64,000 nt of DNA from Spirosoma panaciterrae DSM 21099 (GTDB lineage: Bacteria; Bacteroidota; Bacteroidia; Cytophagales; Spirosomataceae). Under the pieces are notes generated by a model. That model saw nothing but the letters and a program-made list of their open reading frames with translations. It ran no database searches and had not been told where the DNA came from. The DNA lies in assembly GCF_000374025.1 (NCBI RefSeq), contig NZ_KB893182.1:62001-126000 (forward strand), written 5' to 3'. The translations under genes were made by a program, and so were the position numbers. Shown here piece after piece: positions 1-9,386 of this stretch; position 1 is the stretch's first letter, and every line of letters begins with the position of its first letter.

Positions 1-2
1 TC

Positions 3-68
3 AATGTACAGCAGGTAATCAAAAACGGCGAAATTTTTCCAATAGACAGGCTGTTAAAAGGCCGTTGA
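3..68 (+). CDS. C-terminal end of an upstream gene (partial)
   Basis: Frame 3 is open from the window edge to a TGA at 66-68 and reads as 21 residues ending ...PIDRLLKGR. It looks protein-like but is too short to assign to a family, and frame 2 is also open for about 30 codons. The tRNA promoter follows directly, so the gene would be an independent upstream unit cut by the window edge. Confidence 0.3.
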   Translation, partial: NVQQVIKNGEIFPIDRLLKGR

Positions 69-135
69 TTGTCAAAGACTTGGGTTTGGCGTGAAAAAAA
101 AGTGTATTATTTTTTAAAATTTTCTTAGGCTTCTC

Positions 136-168
136 TTGCAAAAGGGCCGAATAGACCGTTATATTTGC
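136..168 (+). promoter_or_regulatory. Bacteroidetes-type promoter of tRNA-Val
   Basis: TATATTTGC at 160-168 matches the Bacteroidetes sigma-A minus-7 element (TAnnTTTG). A TTG at 136-138 lies about 21 bases upstream, close to the expected minus-33 spacing. Transcription would start about 15 bases before the tRNA at 192. Confidence 0.7.
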
Positions 169-191
169 ACTCCCAAACGACGGGAAACAAA

Positions 192-266
192 GGGAGTTTA
201 GCTCAGCTGGTTCAGAGCATCTGCCTTACAAGCAGAGGGTCGGCGGTTCGAACCCGTCAACTCCCA
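192..266 (+). tRNA. tRNA-Val (anticodon UAC)
   Basis: A complete cloverleaf is visible. The acceptor arms GGGAGTT (192-198) and AACTCCC (259-265) pair. The D arm reads GCTCAGCTGGTTCAGAGC. The anticodon loop CTTACAA has anticodon TAC at 227-229 (reads GUA, valine). The T loop is GGTTCGAACCC and the discriminator is A266. The CCA end is not encoded. It has its own promoter and terminator, so it is a single-tRNA unit. Confidence 0.96.
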
Positions 267-278
267 CAAATGAAAATC

Positions 279-318
279 AAGCACTTAGCAAATTCTGTTA
301 AGTGCTTTTCTCTTTTCT
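279..318 (+). terminator. Rho-independent terminator of tRNA-Val
   Basis: AAGCACTTA (279-287) pairs perfectly with TAAGTGCTT (299-307), an 11-base loop lies between, and a T-rich tail (TTCTCTTTTC) follows. The position just after the tRNA fits termination of its transcript. Confidence 0.85.
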
Positions 319-779
319 CCTAACACGTTTACTAACACAAGTGTGTAGGTGTTGATTTTATAAGATATTATAAAAAATGGGGATCAATGCCCAAAGTTGT
401 GGAGAGCGTTGTATTTTTTTAGGTTTGTGGGGTTAATCAAACTTACTGATTTTGGAGAGTTTCTTGCCTATAGTTGAATATCTCCTACCTGATTTTATAC
501 TGTCGTATTACTAATTGGCTCATCTGCAAAAACGATTCTGAAGCGCTTCATCTGTATCTAAAAGAGAAAGACCATAATGAGTCAGCTATGGCAAAACTCG
601 TGCTGTTATCCAAAGTTTTTTGCCAGAAATTACTATCCAGGAATTTCCCATTAGAGACAAGCGAGTTTTCATACATATCAAATGTTGTCTCTGGCCACCG
701 TGGGGCGGCTCAATACAAAAACAAGAAACTTAGAAGTATTCGCGCTTTTTAAATCAGATTACCGGACTCATTGCCCTCA
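319..779. other. Gene-poor stretch after the tRNA
   Basis: I see no convincing gene here. One 92-codon open frame (474-752, plus strand, TTG start) has no recognisable motif and no clear ribosome-binding context. I treat it as chance or as part of the same decayed DNA that holds the transposase fossil next door. AT content is higher than in the coding regions to the right. Confidence 0.4.
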
Positions 780-1140
780 TTACCAATAGTCTAGCCCCCA
801 AGAGCCTCCGTCTCTTTCAGCGTTCTCAATTATTGTTTGAGCCCCAAGATCAGCAATTGGCTTGCTGTAAAGTCTGCTCTAACTCTTAGTTTCGCTGTTC
901 TAAGGCGGTCATATCATGTTTTTGTGCTTTTTTCATGATTGGTAAAGTTAGCAGACCTATCTTCATTTTCTGGCGATAGAGTTGGACCCAGTTGCCCAGG
1001 GTATGCCACTGTGAATCCTTAAATCATCCATCACCTAGCTTACGTCTTCACCGACAAAGAGGCTACGAAAAAACGGTGGTCTGTCGGAGTTGTTCGTTAT
1101 ACTGGAAGCGACTCAATAGGTCGTGAATGTAGTCTTTCAT
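780..1140 (-). pseudogene. Fossil of an IS3-type transposase OrfA
   Basis: On the minus strand, from an ATG at 1140, the translation begins MKDYIHDLLSRFQYNEQLRQ and later contains TLGNWVQLYRQKM, LLTLPIM and TALEQRN followed by ELEQTLQQAN. The last part resembles the leucine-zipper segment of Bacteroidetes IS3-family OrfA proteins. The frame is broken by several stops and at least two frameshifts; for example SLFVGEDV and VMDDLRIHS are read in another frame. No OrfB (DDE domain) and no clear element ends are seen, so only a decayed remnant is left. The family assignment is from pattern recognition and is moderate. Confidence 0.5.
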
Positions 1141-1648
1141 GGTTGTCAATTTTTGGTAAAAATCTGATAACCTATTCCAGTGTAAGACGGTCTCGCAAAA
1201 CCCATTTCTTACTTACAGCCTCTATAATACCCCAAAATCGTCTCCTTCCATTCCTACCGAAGCGTCACGGTCCGCCCTTGCAGACTCGGCTCTCTTTTCC
1301 GCTTTTGGCCGAAGACGTACATCGAATGGCGGTTACGAACCGAATTAGGCAAATGATAAACTGAAAATCATCTTTGCTTAAACTGACGTCCGTCAGTTGA
1401 CAGACGCCAGTAGATAACCAACCTATTGACCTAAACTATTTTATTTAAGCTAGTAACTTGCCTCCTTATTAATTCGACTCGGCAATTCCAAGCGGGCTTG
1501 CCTGTTGAAGCACCTGTACAGTTGAATAACCCGTGATTCGCTGATTTTTAGTGGATTACTTCTCGTTCCTACTAGGTACTGACCATCAATTCAGTTGTAA
1601 TAAGGAATCAATACTAGTTAGCAAGTAAGCGACATTAAAGCGTTGGTT
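1141..1648. other. Intergenic stretch downstream of the utilisation locus
   Basis: No supported gene. A 73-codon frame at 1143-1364 lacks family features and is probably chance. The stretch separates the fossil transposase from the 3' end of the large minus-strand operon. I see no canonical terminator just beyond the stop codon at 1649. Confidence 0.4.
1381..1398. repeat. 8-bp perfect inverted repeat
   Basis: AACTGACG and CGTCAGTT are exact inverse complements separated by only TC. Two bases is too tight for a good RNA hairpin loop, so the site may be a protein-binding palindrome or a relic of a mobile-element end. Function unknown. Confidence 0.35.
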
Positions 1649-4267
1649 TTAGTGGCTTATTGTCCGAAGCCATACGGCTAGTTCACCACCTGTCTGGCCG
1701 GCTTCAGCAAAAGGAACCAGCTTTAAGAGTACTCGCTTGCCATCTATCTTACCCGTTACGCTGTATACTTGCGAGCCAACCCAGCCCACCGGAAGGATCG
1801 TAGCTGGCAGTGATTTCAGGATTGTATCCTCCAAGGTTACTTCCTGTACGTCCGTCAGTCCTGGATTCAGGGCCTGATCGAGGGCCAGCACCTGCGGCCC
1901 GACTTTCAGGGCTATACGGCCCGGATAACTAATTCCGCCGTCCAATACTTGCGGATGATGATCAAACGATACATCAACCGACGCGCTTTTATCCCAAATT
2001 TGATCGATAGTTACATACGTACCGGGCACTCCTTCCCAGGTTTTACCCTGGCTGCTTGCCCGGTACGATTTAGCCCAGGCAGGAACGTACAGAGCTAGCC
2101 GAAAGGAAGCTTGCTGTGGTGAAGTCAGCGTGATCTTAACCCGCCCGTCAGCCGGAAAGCCGGTTGCTATCGTCAGTTGAACAGGTACCATTCGCCCATC
2201 GCTGGTACGAACGCTGTCCTGAACGGTTCCGGCCGAGTATAGGTTAATATTCAGACCATTGTCTCGGTTTCGAGTATAGGCCAGCTCAGGGATGATGGCA
2301 AAACCACGGGGTACGCTTGCCAAACAACAGTGCGCAGTGATGGTACATCGATAGGGTTTGCGGCCCATCAACGCGGTGTAATAACTGACGCATCCTGTTT
2401 GTGGATTCTCGGCGGCAAAGAGGTGGTTGAAAATGGATTTTTCCATCTCGTCGACGTACCGAGCCTCGCCCGTCAGGCCATAAAGTGCCTGACTTAGTTG
2501 CAGCCAGGTCGTTGTCACGCAGCCTTCCCCCATCGAGTCGCGGTTTTCAGCGGGTAGCACACCATCGGGCTGGAAGTGTTCGTGAGCGCTGGCGGTTCCG
2601 GTGATGTACAGTTTATGGGTGGCAATGTCCTGCCAGGCTGTCTGAGCCGCTTTCAGCAACGAAGGCTCCCCAGTCAATTGATAAAGCCTGACGATACCAA
2701 TCAGATTCGACATCATCTCATAGGCTTTAGCGTTGGCTGTTTTATCAACTTTACCGATCGTATTCAGCGTGGTAATAAGTTTTGGTCCTTTTGGAGTATC
2801 ATAGGCCTGAATGATGTACTTACAGAAATCAAGGTATCGTTTATCTCCGGTATAGCGATAGAGTTCGGTCATTGGTTCGAGTACAGATGCCGAGGCCATG
2901 CCTACATGGTCGCCGGTTTCAACAATATTTAATTGGCCGGGCCCGGCTCCAAATGTTTTTAGTAACAGATCCCCGATCCGTCGACTGGCCTCGAGAGCCG
3001 GTTCGTAACCAGTAGCTGCGTAATAGCTGAGCAGCCCTAGCAAATCGTATTTGTGAGCCCACACATCCCAGGCCTTCCAGTATTGATCTGGGGCGTATGT
3101 GCCTAGGTAACCACTAGGTAACTGCGTCCCGATCAGTACATCCACGATGCGATCCATCTGCGTTTTGAGCTGCGGATTGTTTGAGTAACGCCACACTCGG
3201 CTGGCCGCGTGCAGATACTTACCCGGGTATTCGCCCACCCAGGTTTGACTACCCGGTCGATTATAGAATCCTTCCAGGATGCCCTCTTCGTCAATTTTCA
3301 ACAGCCGTTGGGTCAGGTTGGCATTAAGCCGCTGCTCGAGAAAACCGGCAAAATGAATATGCTCCAGCGGAAAAGCAGTCACCTTGTCGGGTACTTGCTG
3401 AGCCACGACCGGAAATGCCAAGTGGTCGTTTGCACGCTCCCGCCCTTGGTAGCCAATCAGCGTACTATATCGAAGGGTATCATGTAAGCCCGGTACCTCA
3501 AACGCATGGCTGGCCAGATAGGATCCGTTTCCGGTTATAGGAACTAAGTATTTATAGGTCACCGGGTGTTGGCCATCTAACGTTAGCGGCTTCGTCTCGT
3601 CATAGACCATCGCCTTCGTCATGGTGTTCGTCACTATCGTTCGCATAGAACCTGCCAGCGGTTGACAGGGAATCTTCAGTTGAAACTGTACCGACTTGGC
3701 AAGCGTTTGCGAACCTTGACCAGTAAGCAGCGAAGGCCGCTCAGATGAGAATAAGGTGTAGAGCGTAGCTAGACTTGGGACACCACCAATCTCATATGGC
3801 CCTCGTGTTAAACCGCCATTGCCGTAAACATCCTCTGCCCGAACGGCAATGACATTATCCGCGTCCCAACGGATAAACTCATCTGGAATGATATATTCCC
3901 GGCTGACATCCCAACCCGATGTACGGCCTACTTCTTTCCCATTTACATACGTCTGGTCATTATCGTCAATACGGCCGAGCGCCAGGCGGAGGCCTGATCG
4001 CAACGGGGTCTGGTTACGTAACGACGAGGGAATAACTATGTGCAACCTATACCAGACCACCCCGTTGTAATCAGTCAGACCCTGCTCTTCCCAGGGCTTA
4101 CCGACCTGGATGGGTTTCCAGGATTGATCAGAAACATTCGGACTAGCAAATGCCGCCTGGTCGCTAGGTTGATACCGCCAGCCTTTGGTCAGTGTTAGGT
4201 GCGTTTGAGCAAAGCAAACAGAGGCCGTTACACTGTAAACAGATAAGATCAAGAGAATACGTTTCAT
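1649..4267 (-). CDS. Secreted GH127-like beta-L-arabinofuranosidase family protein
   Basis: Predicted periplasmic glycosidase of the DUF1680/GH127-146 group, whose known members release L-arabinofuranose. The start at 4267 gives a classic signal peptide (MKRILLILS...CFAQ); a TTG 27 bases upstream would bury it. Residues about 40-155 form a beta-galactosidase-like jelly roll (RIDDNDQTYVNG). The alpha/alpha barrel follows from about 290. Family zinc/nucleophile cysteines are visible: E581-x-C583 and the CC pair C647-C648, where the first Cys is the nucleophile in characterised GH127 enzymes. It is the last gene of the utilisation locus, 77 bp after the sugar permease. Exact substrate is inferred. 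Confidence 0.85.
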   Translation of the reverse strand: MKRILLILSVYSVTASVCFAQTHLTLTKGWRYQPSDQAAFASPNVSDQSWKPIQVGKPWEEQGLTDYNGVVWYRLHIVIPSSLRNQTPLRSGLRLALGRIDDNDQTYVNGKEVGRTSGWDVSREYIIPDEFIRWDADNVIAVRAEDVYGNGGLTRGPYEIGGVPSLATLYTLFSSERPSLLTGQGSQTLAKSVQFQLKIPCQPLAGSMRTIVTNTMTKAMVYDETKPLTLDGQHPVTYKYLVPITGNGSYLASHAFEVPGLHDTLRYSTLIGYQGRERANDHLAFPVVAQQVPDKVTAFPLEHIHFAGFLEQRLNANLTQRLLKIDEEGILEGFYNRPGSQTWVGEYPGKYLHAASRVWRYSNNPQLKTQMDRIVDVLIGTQLPSGYLGTYAPDQYWKAWDVWAHKYDLLGLLSYYAATGYEPALEASRRIGDLLLKTFGAGPGQLNIVETGDHVGMASASVLEPMTELYRYTGDKRYLDFCKYIIQAYDTPKGPKLITTLNTIGKVDKTANAKAYEMMSNLIGIVRLYQLTGEPSLLKAAQTAWQDIATHKLYITGTASAHEHFQPDGVLPAENRDSMGEGCVTTTWLQLSQALYGLTGEARYVDEMEKSIFNHLFAAENPQTGCVSYYTALMGRKPYRCTITAHCCLASVPRGFAIIPELAYTRNRDNGLNINLYSAGTVQDSVRTSDGRMVPVQLTIATGFPADGRVKITLTSPQQASFRLALYVPAWAKSYRASSQGKTWEGVPGTYVTIDQIWDKSASVDVSFDHHPQVLDGGISYPGRIALKVGPQVLALDQALNPGLTDVQEVTLEDTILKSLPATILPVGWVGSQVYSVTGKIDGKRVLLKLVPFAEAGQTGGELAVWLRTISH

Positions 4268-4344
4268 AAAGGCGTGTAAGCCAAGGGTTGACAAGTTGAC
4301 TTAGCAGACAGTCTCTGCGGGACGTTTCATTAATTTTATATGCG

Positions 4345-5340
4345 TTATCGAGCGGCAATGATCAGACCAAGGCCAACGACGTAACAAACCAGCATAAGCT
4401 GGAGGAGTGTCTGGGTTGAACGAGGGGAACCCCTGAACTCTTTCCAAACGTAAATTCCCCAGATGGCGGCAACCACTGTCGCTCCCTGACCGAGACCGTA
4501 AGAGATGGCAGGACCGGCTTTATCCGATGCAATAATGCTGAATGACATGCCTACACACCAGATGATGCCGCCCAGTATACCCATACTGTGATTACGTACA
4601 GTTCCCTTTAGATAGTGCGCATACGAAACTGGAGGGCCAACAAAGGGTCGATACATCAATAGCGTATTAAACAACAGATTGCTGGCCAGGATACCCAGCG
4701 AGAAACATACCACGGCCGAGTACGGACTTAATTTTCCGGCAACAGGATGGGTAAAATCAGGAAACATAGCCTGCGCTACGAATTTATAAAACATACCCAT
4801 TAGGGCTCCACTCACAATAGACAGCAGTAACCCGTTTGTGGAAACTCCCTGGTGGTTCGCCGACGCCTGGCGATAGGCGGTGGCGTTCAGCCCAATAGCT
4901 ACGATAATCAACAGTACCCCTGCAAACAGTAGAGTTGGCTGGCCAACGGGCTGATCCAGGTAATTGACAACTACCCCGATGACCAAGGCCAGCCCAATCC
5001 CTACCGGAAACGCGACCGACATGCCAGCAATGGAAATAGCGGCTCCCAGCAGAATATTGGCAGCGTTGAAAATGATACCCCCTACCAGCGCTGACCTTAT
5101 ATTACCGAGCGATGCCTGTTGCAGATCGGCCAAAAAACTTCGTCCATTTGATCCCGTGCTACCTAAGGTGAGCGCAAACAGCAAAGCCAATACAACGATC
5201 CCAATGACGTAATCCCAGTAGAAGAGTTCAAACCGCCAGTTTCCTGCTGCCAACTTTTGCGTGTTCGCCCAAGATCCCCAACACACCATCGTAACTAGGC
5301 AAAAAATAACGGCCACGGAATAGCTTTCTATAATAAACAT
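4345..5340 (-). CDS. GRP-type (DMT superfamily) sugar permease
   Basis: A 331-residue, very hydrophobic protein with about ten membrane segments. The N-terminal WGSWANTQKL and the internal FPVGIGLALVIGVVVNYL resemble the glucose/ribose porter (RbsU-like, ureide-permease-like) group of the drug/metabolite transporter superfamily. It would import a monosaccharide across the inner membrane. It lies 14 bp downstream of ribokinase, the usual partner in Bacteroidota, so ribose or a similar pentose is the best substrate guess. The substrate is inference from the neighbour. Confidence 0.8.
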   Translation of the reverse strand: MFIIESYSVAVIFCLVTMVCWGSWANTQKLAAGNWRFELFYWDYVIGIVVLALLFALTLGSTGSNGRSFLADLQQASLGNIRSALVGGIIFNAANILLGAAISIAGMSVAFPVGIGLALVIGVVVNYLDQPVGQPTLLFAGVLLIIVAIGLNATAYRQASANHQGVSTNGLLLSIVSGALMGMFYKFVAQAMFPDFTHPVAGKLSPYSAVVCFSLGILASNLLFNTLLMYRPFVGPPVSYAHYLKGTVRNHSMGILGGIIWCVGMSFSIIASDKAGPAISYGLGQGATVVAAIWGIYVWKEFRGSPRSTQTLLQLMLVCYVVGLGLIIAAR

Positions 5341-5354
5341 AGTAGAGATAGTGA

Positions 5355-6254
5355 TTAGAGTTCAGTTCGTTTGGGCATAGACGCCTGCGCTCCCAGGCGA
5401 GTAACGGAAATACCCGCAGCACGGCACGCAAAGGCAACCGCATCGGCCAGTGATTTGCCCTCGGCCAAGGCTACAGTCAGTGCGCCGTTGAAGCAATCGC
5501 CAGCCGCCGTCGTATCAACAGCTTTCACTGGTTGAATGGCAATGACCTGCGATTGCCCAGGCTCAGACAAGAATGCTCCCTTGGCCCCCAGGGTTATGAT
5601 GACATTTTGGACACCTCTTTCGTGCAACTGGGTAGCCGCTAAATGGGCGGAGGCATCATCGGTAACGGTAATACCGGTGAGCTGCTTTGCCTCCGTTTCG
5701 TTGGGGCTGATTAGGTATAACGATGGTAATAGCCGATCCGGTAGGGATTGGGCTGGGGCTGGATTGAGGATGACCCGGCCACCCCGTTTAGCCACCTGCT
5801 GAGTTATGTACGCTACAGTGGTCATTGGTATTTCCAACTGGGTCAGAACAAGGCTTGTCGGATCAATCTGGTCGAGCATCGGGTCGATGTCCGATGGCTG
5901 TAGATAGGCATTTGCCCCCGGAGCGACCGTGATGACGTTTTCACCCTGGGCATCAACTGTAATCAGCGCAACGCCTGTTGGGTGGTCATCGTTCTGAAAA
6001 ACGAACCGGGTATCAATACCCTCCTGCTGGAAACCACGAATAGCCTGCTGGCCGAAAATATCGTTGCCTACATTCGTGACAAACGTGACTTGGCCGCCTA
6101 AGCGAGCAGCCGCCACGGCCTGATTGGCTCCCTTACCGCCTGGATTCATTAGGAAGGTTCCGCCAATAATGGTTTCGCCGGGAACTGGTAAACGAGACGT
6201 TTTAATGACCATATCGGTATTCGATGATCCTATTACAATAATGGGAATAGGCAT
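5355..6254 (-). CDS. rbsK: Ribokinase
   Basis: PfkB-family cytoplasmic kinase of 299 residues, the usual ribokinase length; it phosphorylates ribose to ribose 5-phosphate with ATP. The first PfkB signature GGKGANQAVAAARLGG lies near residue 39. The second, DTTAAGDCFNGAL (247-259), carries the catalytic base Asp253. The motif has AAGD where many family members have GAGD. It sits between the beta-helix gene and the permease in the same transcript. A related pentose or deoxy-sugar kinase activity cannot be excluded. Confidence 0.88.
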   Translation of the reverse strand: MPIPIIVIGSSNTDMVIKTSRLPVPGETIIGGTFLMNPGGKGANQAVAAARLGGQVTFVTNVGNDIFGQQAIRGFQQEGIDTRFVFQNDDHPTGVALITVDAQGENVITVAPGANAYLQPSDIDPMLDQIDPTSLVLTQLEIPMTTVAYITQQVAKRGGRVILNPAPAQSLPDRLLPSLYLISPNETEAKQLTGITVTDDASAHLAATQLHERGVQNVIITLGAKGAFLSEPGQSQVIAIQPVKAVDTTAAGDCFNGALTVALAEGKSLADAVAFACRAAGISVTRLGAQASMPKRTEL

Positions 6255-6303
6255 AAATCGTTTTGTATAAATAAGTTTTCGCTTTCAGGAAAGAACTTTG
6301 GTC

Positions 6304-7638
6304 TCATGGCTTGGTAATTGACCATTCAAAAGCTCCAATGTCGATGGTTCTGCCAACGGGCAAGGTGCGCCGGTCGAAATCAACGCTATAACCTAATTGC
6401 TGTCCGGCGTCTACGGCGGGGCTGTCTGCCCGTAGGTGGTAGTTACCTTTTCCTGAATCAATAAAGCCGGGATACGCTATACGTTCACCTTCGCCCAAGG
6501 GCCGTCCAATTGGATCCTTATTATCTACTGCATAGTAAAGGTTATGCTGGTGGAGCTGGTTAAAATTTCGGGCTTCATAAGCCCCACCAGCAAAGGCTTG
6601 CACGTCATGAGCAACCTCAATGATGTTATTCCGAATTCGGAAACCATTGTTCTTGAATGTAAAGACGACGTTGACACCCGAGTTTGCGGGTTTTGTTCGA
6701 ATGATCGTATTATTATCGACGTCGCAGCTATCACCTTCCCAAAAGAAAATAAACTGCTGAAAATCGTTACTGACATTGTACGAGACGGTTACGTGACGCC
6801 CTGAGTTGGTCACCTCCATAAACCCTTCGTTGCCTTCACTGTAATTGTGATGGACAGCAACGGTATGAATCGGCCCGCCGTAATAGCGACTGTCCAGTTC
6901 AATAAAGCCACCGTCGGCTCCAAAAGCTCCACCCAACACCTTATAATTGCGACAGGTATTGTACGACACCTCATTATGAGCATTGGCAACAACGATTGCA
7001 ACTGGTCCCCAGAACGGCTTCCAGACGAACCGGTTACAGTCTCGAAAGCTATTTTGGGTAATTTGATTGTACTGGCCGTTGCAGTACACACCTAACGGAC
7101 AATCGCGGAACGAACACAGGCGGACAGTGAGGTGGTGAGCCTCTGTAATTTGGTACACAGCCCCCACCAGCAATACCTTTTTGTCGATGCGGGTACGAAG
7201 CGATTCATCCTGCCAGTACCTACTGGGATTCTCCGCATAGGTGCAGGCGGCAGTGTTTGCAAATGAAAGTCCTTCGATAATCAAGTAAGACGCCCGGACT
7301 TGAATCACGTTCCCATTTAGGTGGCCGTAATCAGGATTTGTTAACTTCGGATTCGCTCCACGGCCGTACGTGCCAATGTAGATCGGTTGCTGGAGTGTAC
7401 CTTGACCTTTGACAACAAAACCGCCTGTAAAATGGGAGCCGCGACTGAATAAAACCGAATCACCTGCAGTATATCTCAGCCTTGCAAGGTTATTCAAGGT
7501 TCGCCAAGGGTGTTGACGGGTTCCTTCGTAGCGGTCCGACCCCGTTTGGCTATTGAGGTAATACGTTCTGGCCCAGATGGACTGGCTTATTAGTAGAACA
7601 AGTAGCGTAATAATCGATTTCATAAACGAGTTTTTCAT
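6304..7638 (-). CDS. Secreted right-handed parallel beta-helix protein
   Basis: About 444 residues with a signal peptide ([18 protein letters not shown]). The repeated hydrophobic turns ([54 protein letters not shown]) are typical of pectate-lyase-like beta helices (PbH1/NosD type), which bind or cleave acidic polysaccharides. I chose the start at 7638 because its ATG overlaps the stop of the upstream dehydratase gene (ATGA), a sign of translational coupling; an ATG at 7623 also gives a good signal peptide. I cannot assign a lyase family or catalytic residues, so it may be a lyase, hydrolase or binding protein. Confidence 0.75.
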   Translation of the reverse strand: MKNSFMKSIITLLVLLISQSIWARTYYLNSQTGSDRYEGTRQHPWRTLNNLARLRYTAGDSVLFSRGSHFTGGFVVKGQGTLQQPIYIGTYGRGANPKLTNPDYGHLNGNVIQVRASYLIIEGLSFANTAACTYAENPSRYWQDESLRTRIDKKVLLVGAVYQITEAHHLTVRLCSFRDCPLGVYCNGQYNQITQNSFRDCNRFVWKPFWGPVAIVVANAHNEVSYNTCRNYKVLGGAFGADGGFIELDSRYYGGPIHTVAVHHNYSEGNEGFMEVTNSGRHVTVSYNVSNDFQQFIFFWEGDSCDVDNNTIIRTKPANSGVNVVFTFKNNGFRIRNNIIEVAHDVQAFAGGAYEARNFNQLHQHNLYYAVDNKDPIGRPLGEGERIAYPGFIDSGKGNYHLRADSPAVDAGQQLGYSVDFDRRTLPVGRTIDIGAFEWSITKP

Positions 7639-9383
7639 CGAACGACTGGGCAAAGGTTTACACTGGACTTGCCAGCGTAAAGGCTAGGGAGGGGTTCGGT
7701 TGTTAGCAAATCGGTTACGCAGCCTTGGGAAGCCGACAACACTAATCGACTGTATTTTGCCAGAACGCCACTGGTGTACCGGGCAGGTGGGCGCTGCCAG
7801 CTTAACTGGCGCTGGGTAATTTCCTCCTCAGAAAGTGCTACCTCCAGCCGGTTGTTGACAGCGTCAATTGAGATGATATCGCCGTCCTTAATCAGACCAA
7901 TAAGCCCACCTTCATAGGCTTCTGGCGTAATGTGGCCGACAACAAAGCCGTGCGTACCACCCGAGAAACGTCCGTCGGTGATGACAGCAACCTGGTTGCC
8001 TAAACCAGCGCCCATAATGGCGGAGGTCGCTTTCAGCATTTCTGGCATACCAGGCCCACCTTTTGGTCCTTCGTAGCGGATTACGATTACCTCACCTGGC
8101 TGCACCTGACCAGCTTTGATAGCCTCAATCGCTGACGGTTCACGATCGAATACGCGGGCGGGCCCCTGAAAAAACTCGCCCTCCTTGCCCGTTATCTTAG
8201 CGACAGACCCTTCAGGAGCCAAATTGCCAAACAGAATCTGAATGTGGCCTGACTTTTTTAGGGGCTGACTGAAGGAGACCAGAATTTTTCTGTCGTTGTT
8301 CCAGTCTGGAACGGCTTCCAGATTTTTCCGAAGCGTCTGACCTGTTACGGTGAGGCAGTCACCCTGAAGGAGGCCTTCTTTCAGGAGAATTTTCAGAATG
8401 GCAGGCGTACCTCCGCTGTCGTGAACATCCTCCATCAGGTACTTACCGCTTGGTCGCAGGTCGGCAATCAACGGTACCTGATCACTAATACGTTGAAAAT
8501 CGGCTAGTTCCAGCGGTAGACCAAACGCCCGGGCAATAGCGAGATAATGCAGGACAGCGTTCGTAGACCCACCCAGCGCCATGACCACTACCAAGGCATT
8601 TTCCAGCGACTTTACCGTAACAATATCGCGGGGTTTCAGATCCGCTTCGAGCAGATACTTCATGGCTTTGGCTACTCCACCGCATTCCTGCCGCTTTTCG
8701 GCGCTGGTGGCTGGGTAGGAAGAACTGTAGGGCAGGCTTAACCCCAGCGCTTCGATGGATGATGACATGGTGTTGGCTGTGTACATGCCCCCGCAAGCAC
8801 CCGCCCCCGGACAAGCGTGGCGGATGATGGCCTGCATTTCGGCTGCGTCGATCAGCCCTCCCAACTTGGCGCCGTAAGCCTCGAACGAGGATAGAATGCT
8901 GATTTTTTGCCCATTGTGCAGGCCCGATAACGAGCTGCCACCATACACCATCATGGCCGGGCGGTTCAGACGGCCCATCGCCATGATAGAGCCCGGCATG
9001 TTTTTATCACAGCCCATCACAGCCACTATGCCGTCGTACCACTGAGCTGACGCGACCGTTTCGATGCTGTCCGCAATTAGATCGCGGGAGGGTAACGAGA
9101 ACTTCATCCCCTCGGTGCCCATACTGATGGAGTCACTAACCCCAATGGTATGGAATGTAAAGCCCACCAAACCTTGGGATTCCATACCTTGCACAATACT
9201 ATCGGCCAGGCTATTAAGGTGCATATTGCAAGGATTGCCAGCATAACCAGCGCTGGCTATACCAATCTGGGGGTAATGAATGGTGGTTTCATTGAGCCCG
9301 GCTCCGTAGAGCATGGCCTGCGAACCGGGCTGATCCTCGCGCTCGGTAAGTGTGCGGCTGTATTTATTCAAAATTTGACTCAT
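7635..9383 (-). CDS. IlvD/Edd-family dehydratase (dihydroxy-acid or sugar-acid)
   Basis: A 582-residue cytoplasmic Fe-S dehydratase. Three cluster cysteines are visible: C52 (GNPCNMH), C125 (GCDKNMPG) and C197 ([12 protein letters not shown]). This is the pattern of enzymes that dehydrate dihydroxy-acids or aldonic acids to 2-keto(-3-deoxy) acids. K127 matches the metal-bound lysine. Sequence alone cannot separate IlvD (branched-chain amino acid synthesis) from a sugar-acid dehydratase. Its place between a Gfo/Idh oxidoreductase and sugar genes, with overlaps, argues for a sugar acid such as rhamnonate, arabonate or galactonate. Confidence 0.85.
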   Translation of the reverse strand: MSQILNKYSRTLTEREDQPGSQAMLYGAGLNETTIHYPQIGIASAGYAGNPCNMHLNSLADSIVQGMESQGLVGFTFHTIGVSDSISMGTEGMKFSLPSRDLIADSIETVASAQWYDGIVAVMGCDKNMPGSIMAMGRLNRPAMMVYGGSSLSGLHNGQKISILSSFEAYGAKLGGLIDAAEMQAIIRHACPGAGACGGMYTANTMSSSIEALGLSLPYSSSYPATSAEKRQECGGVAKAMKYLLEADLKPRDIVTVKSLENALVVVMALGGSTNAVLHYLAIARAFGLPLELADFQRISDQVPLIADLRPSGKYLMEDVHDSGGTPAILKILLKEGLLQGDCLTVTGQTLRKNLEAVPDWNNDRKILVSFSQPLKKSGHIQILFGNLAPEGSVAKITGKEGEFFQGPARVFDREPSAIEAIKAGQVQPGEVIVIRYEGPKGGPGMPEMLKATSAIMGAGLGNQVAVITDGRFSGGTHGFVVGHITPEAYEGGLIGLIKDGDIISIDAVNNRLEVALSEEEITQRQLSWQRPPARYTSGVLAKYSRLVLSASQGCVTDLLTTEPLPSLYAGKSSVNLCPVVR

Positions 9384-9386
9384 GGT

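Noticed and set aside
474-752. 92-codon plus-strand open frame
   Set aside because: TTG start, no domain or signal motif, and it lies in decayed DNA. I could not support it as a gene.
6544-7095. Overlapping open frames on the plus strand inside the beta-helix gene
   Set aside because: They are antisense shadows of a clearly coding minus-strand gene and have no motifs of their own.
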